From: an uncultured Verrucomicrobiota bacterium | GTDB taxonomy: Bacteria > Verrucomicrobiota > Kiritimatiellia > RFP12 > UBA1067 | Reading direction: 5' to 3' | Assembly (NCBI GenBank): GCA_946615875.1 | Contig: CAMOIK010000040.1 | Coordinates: 1-13,442, forward strand | Length of the DNA: 13,442 nt | Part shown: piece by piece, positions 12,716 to 13,442 of the stretch | How positions within the stretch are numbered: the stretch's first letter is position 1 | Layout of the letters: each line of letters starts with the position of its first letter | Notes under the pieces: generated by a model | What the model saw: only the letters and a program-made list of their open reading frames with translations | What the model was told of the DNA's origin: nothing | Databases searched by the model: none | Program-made: the position numbers and the translations under genes

Positions 12716-13442
12716 ATGGAAGGAGCCTTCGACTACATTCCCGAGGTCTTGAACCGTGCCGTCGAGGATACCCGTCCCATCGACGTCAAGGGCAGGGTCA
12801 TCCAGGTCGTCGGCACGATCGTCAAGGCGTCCGTGCCGGGCGTCAAGGTCGGGGAGATCTGCATATTGCGCAATCCATGGGAGGATTTCGAGGTGCAGGC
12901 GGAGGTCGTTGGCTTCACGAAGGAGGCGGTGCTCCTGACGGCCCTTGGCACGATGGTCGGCATCAGCGGCGAGACCGAGGTGATACCTACGCGGCGCGTC
13001 CAGATGGTGCCGGTCGGCAAGAAGCTCCTCGGGAGGATACTGGACGGACTCGGGCGGCCTCTCGACTTCGAGACCAAGGGGCCGATATGCCCCGACGGCT
13101 ACTACCCGGTGTATGCCGATCCGCCGTCGCCGCTTGACCGCACGATAATCTCCAGGCCGATTTCGCTGGGCATCAAGGCGATCGACGGGTTGCTGACGTG
13201 CGGCGAAGGGCAGCGCATGGGCATATTCGCGGCGGCCGGCGGCGGTAAATCCACCTTGCTGGCCTCCATCATCCGCAACACGGAGGCTGAGGTCACGGTG
13301 CTCGCGCTGATCGGCGAGCGCGGCCGTGAGGTTAGGGAGTTCATCGAGAAGGATCTGGGTCCGGAGGGACTGAAGAAGTCGGTGCTGGTGATTTCCACTT
13401 CCGACCGTTCGTCGATGGAGCGCCTCAAGGCCGCCTACGTGG
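12716..13442 (+). CDS. sctN: SctN, T3SS ATPase (3' end outside window)
   Basis: The hexameric FliI/YscN-type ATPase that strips chaperones from substrates. Only the first 242 residues are present; the family runs to about 430-450. Visible parts are the N-terminal beta barrel (about 15-95, with GRVIQVVGTIVKASVPGVKVGEIC), GRILDGLGRPLD (about 105-116), the Walker A loop AAAGGGKST (Lys at about residue 178) and the catalytic Glu segment ALIGERGREVREF (about 197-209). The sequence then runs VLVISTSDRSSMERLKAAYV to the window edge. The loop keeps GKST but has Ala-Ala-Ala where FliI homologues often have Ala-Gly-Ser. A G-rich site (12704-12713) precedes the ATG. No frameshift is seen in the visible part. 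Confidence 0.97.
   Translation, partial: MEGAFDYIPEVLNRAVEDTRPIDVKGRVIQVVGTIVKASVPGVKVGEICILRNPWEDFEVQAEVVGFTKEAVLLTALGTMVGISGETEVIPTRRVQMVPVGKKLLGRILDGLGRPLDFETKGPICPDGYYPVYADPPSPLDRTIISRPISLGIKAIDGLLTCGEGQRMGIFAAAGGGKSTLLASIIRNTEAEVTVLALIGERGREVREFIEKDLGPEGLKKSVLVISTSDRSSMERLKAAYV

Overview
The window is a dense stretch of an injectisome-type type III secretion system (T3SS) of the Ysc (Yersinia/Pseudomonas) family, all on the + strand, running off the right edge inside the ATPase gene. Gene order is: [class I chaperone, YscB-like] - sctC (secretin) - [AIM24-like beta protein] - sctW (YopN and TyeA fused) - sycN-like chaperone - sctX - sctV (export gate) - sctD - yscE - sctF (needle) - yscG - sctI (rod) - [S23/four-helix-bundle gene] - sctJ - sctY - sctK - sctL - sctN (partial). 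Functions were assigned by reading the proteins and comparing them from memory with family members; no search was run.

Organism: the coding sequence is GC-rich. A Ysc-type locus with a fused YopN-TyeA protein, an S23-type four-helix-bundle gene in the operon, and odd word-repeat intergenic text suggests a non-proteobacterial host, perhaps the PVC group (Verrucomicrobiota such as Kiritimatiellae or Lentisphaeria). That placement is a weak inference. No rRNA, tRNA, CRISPR, transposase or phage gene was seen, and no stretch over 300 bases lacks a gene.

Layout: 1-472 holds a chaperone and a repeat-like leader; 473-2518 is the secretin; 2519-5176 is a block equivalent to Yersinia yopN-tyeA-sycN-yscX, headed by an unexpected AIM24-like gene; 5177-5298 is a spacer; 5299-7389 is sctV; 7390-7472 is a spacer; 7473-10005 is sctD-yscE-sctF-yscG-sctI; 10006-10500 is an S23 cassette bounded by inverted 8-bp arrays; 10505 to the end is sctJ-Y-K-L-N. 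Genes inside the blocks are mostly tightly coupled (1, 4 or 13-nt overlaps, often with strong Shine-Dalgarno sites). Genes that follow the repeat-like spacers mostly lack a Shine-Dalgarno site.

How they work together: SctC is the outer-membrane ring, SctD and SctJ the inner-membrane rings, SctV the export gate, SctF and SctI the needle and inner rod, and SctK, SctL and SctN the cytoplasmic sorting platform, stator and ATPase. YscE and YscG would hold SctF soluble, SctY would chaperone SctX, and the SycN-like and YscB-like proteins would chaperone the gatekeeper SctW.

The most unusual items are the S23 gene enclosed by complementary octamer arrays, the inverted repeat words around sctC, the AIM24-like gene inside the T3SS operon, the separation of sctX from sctY, and a charged tail of about 118 residues on the secretin.
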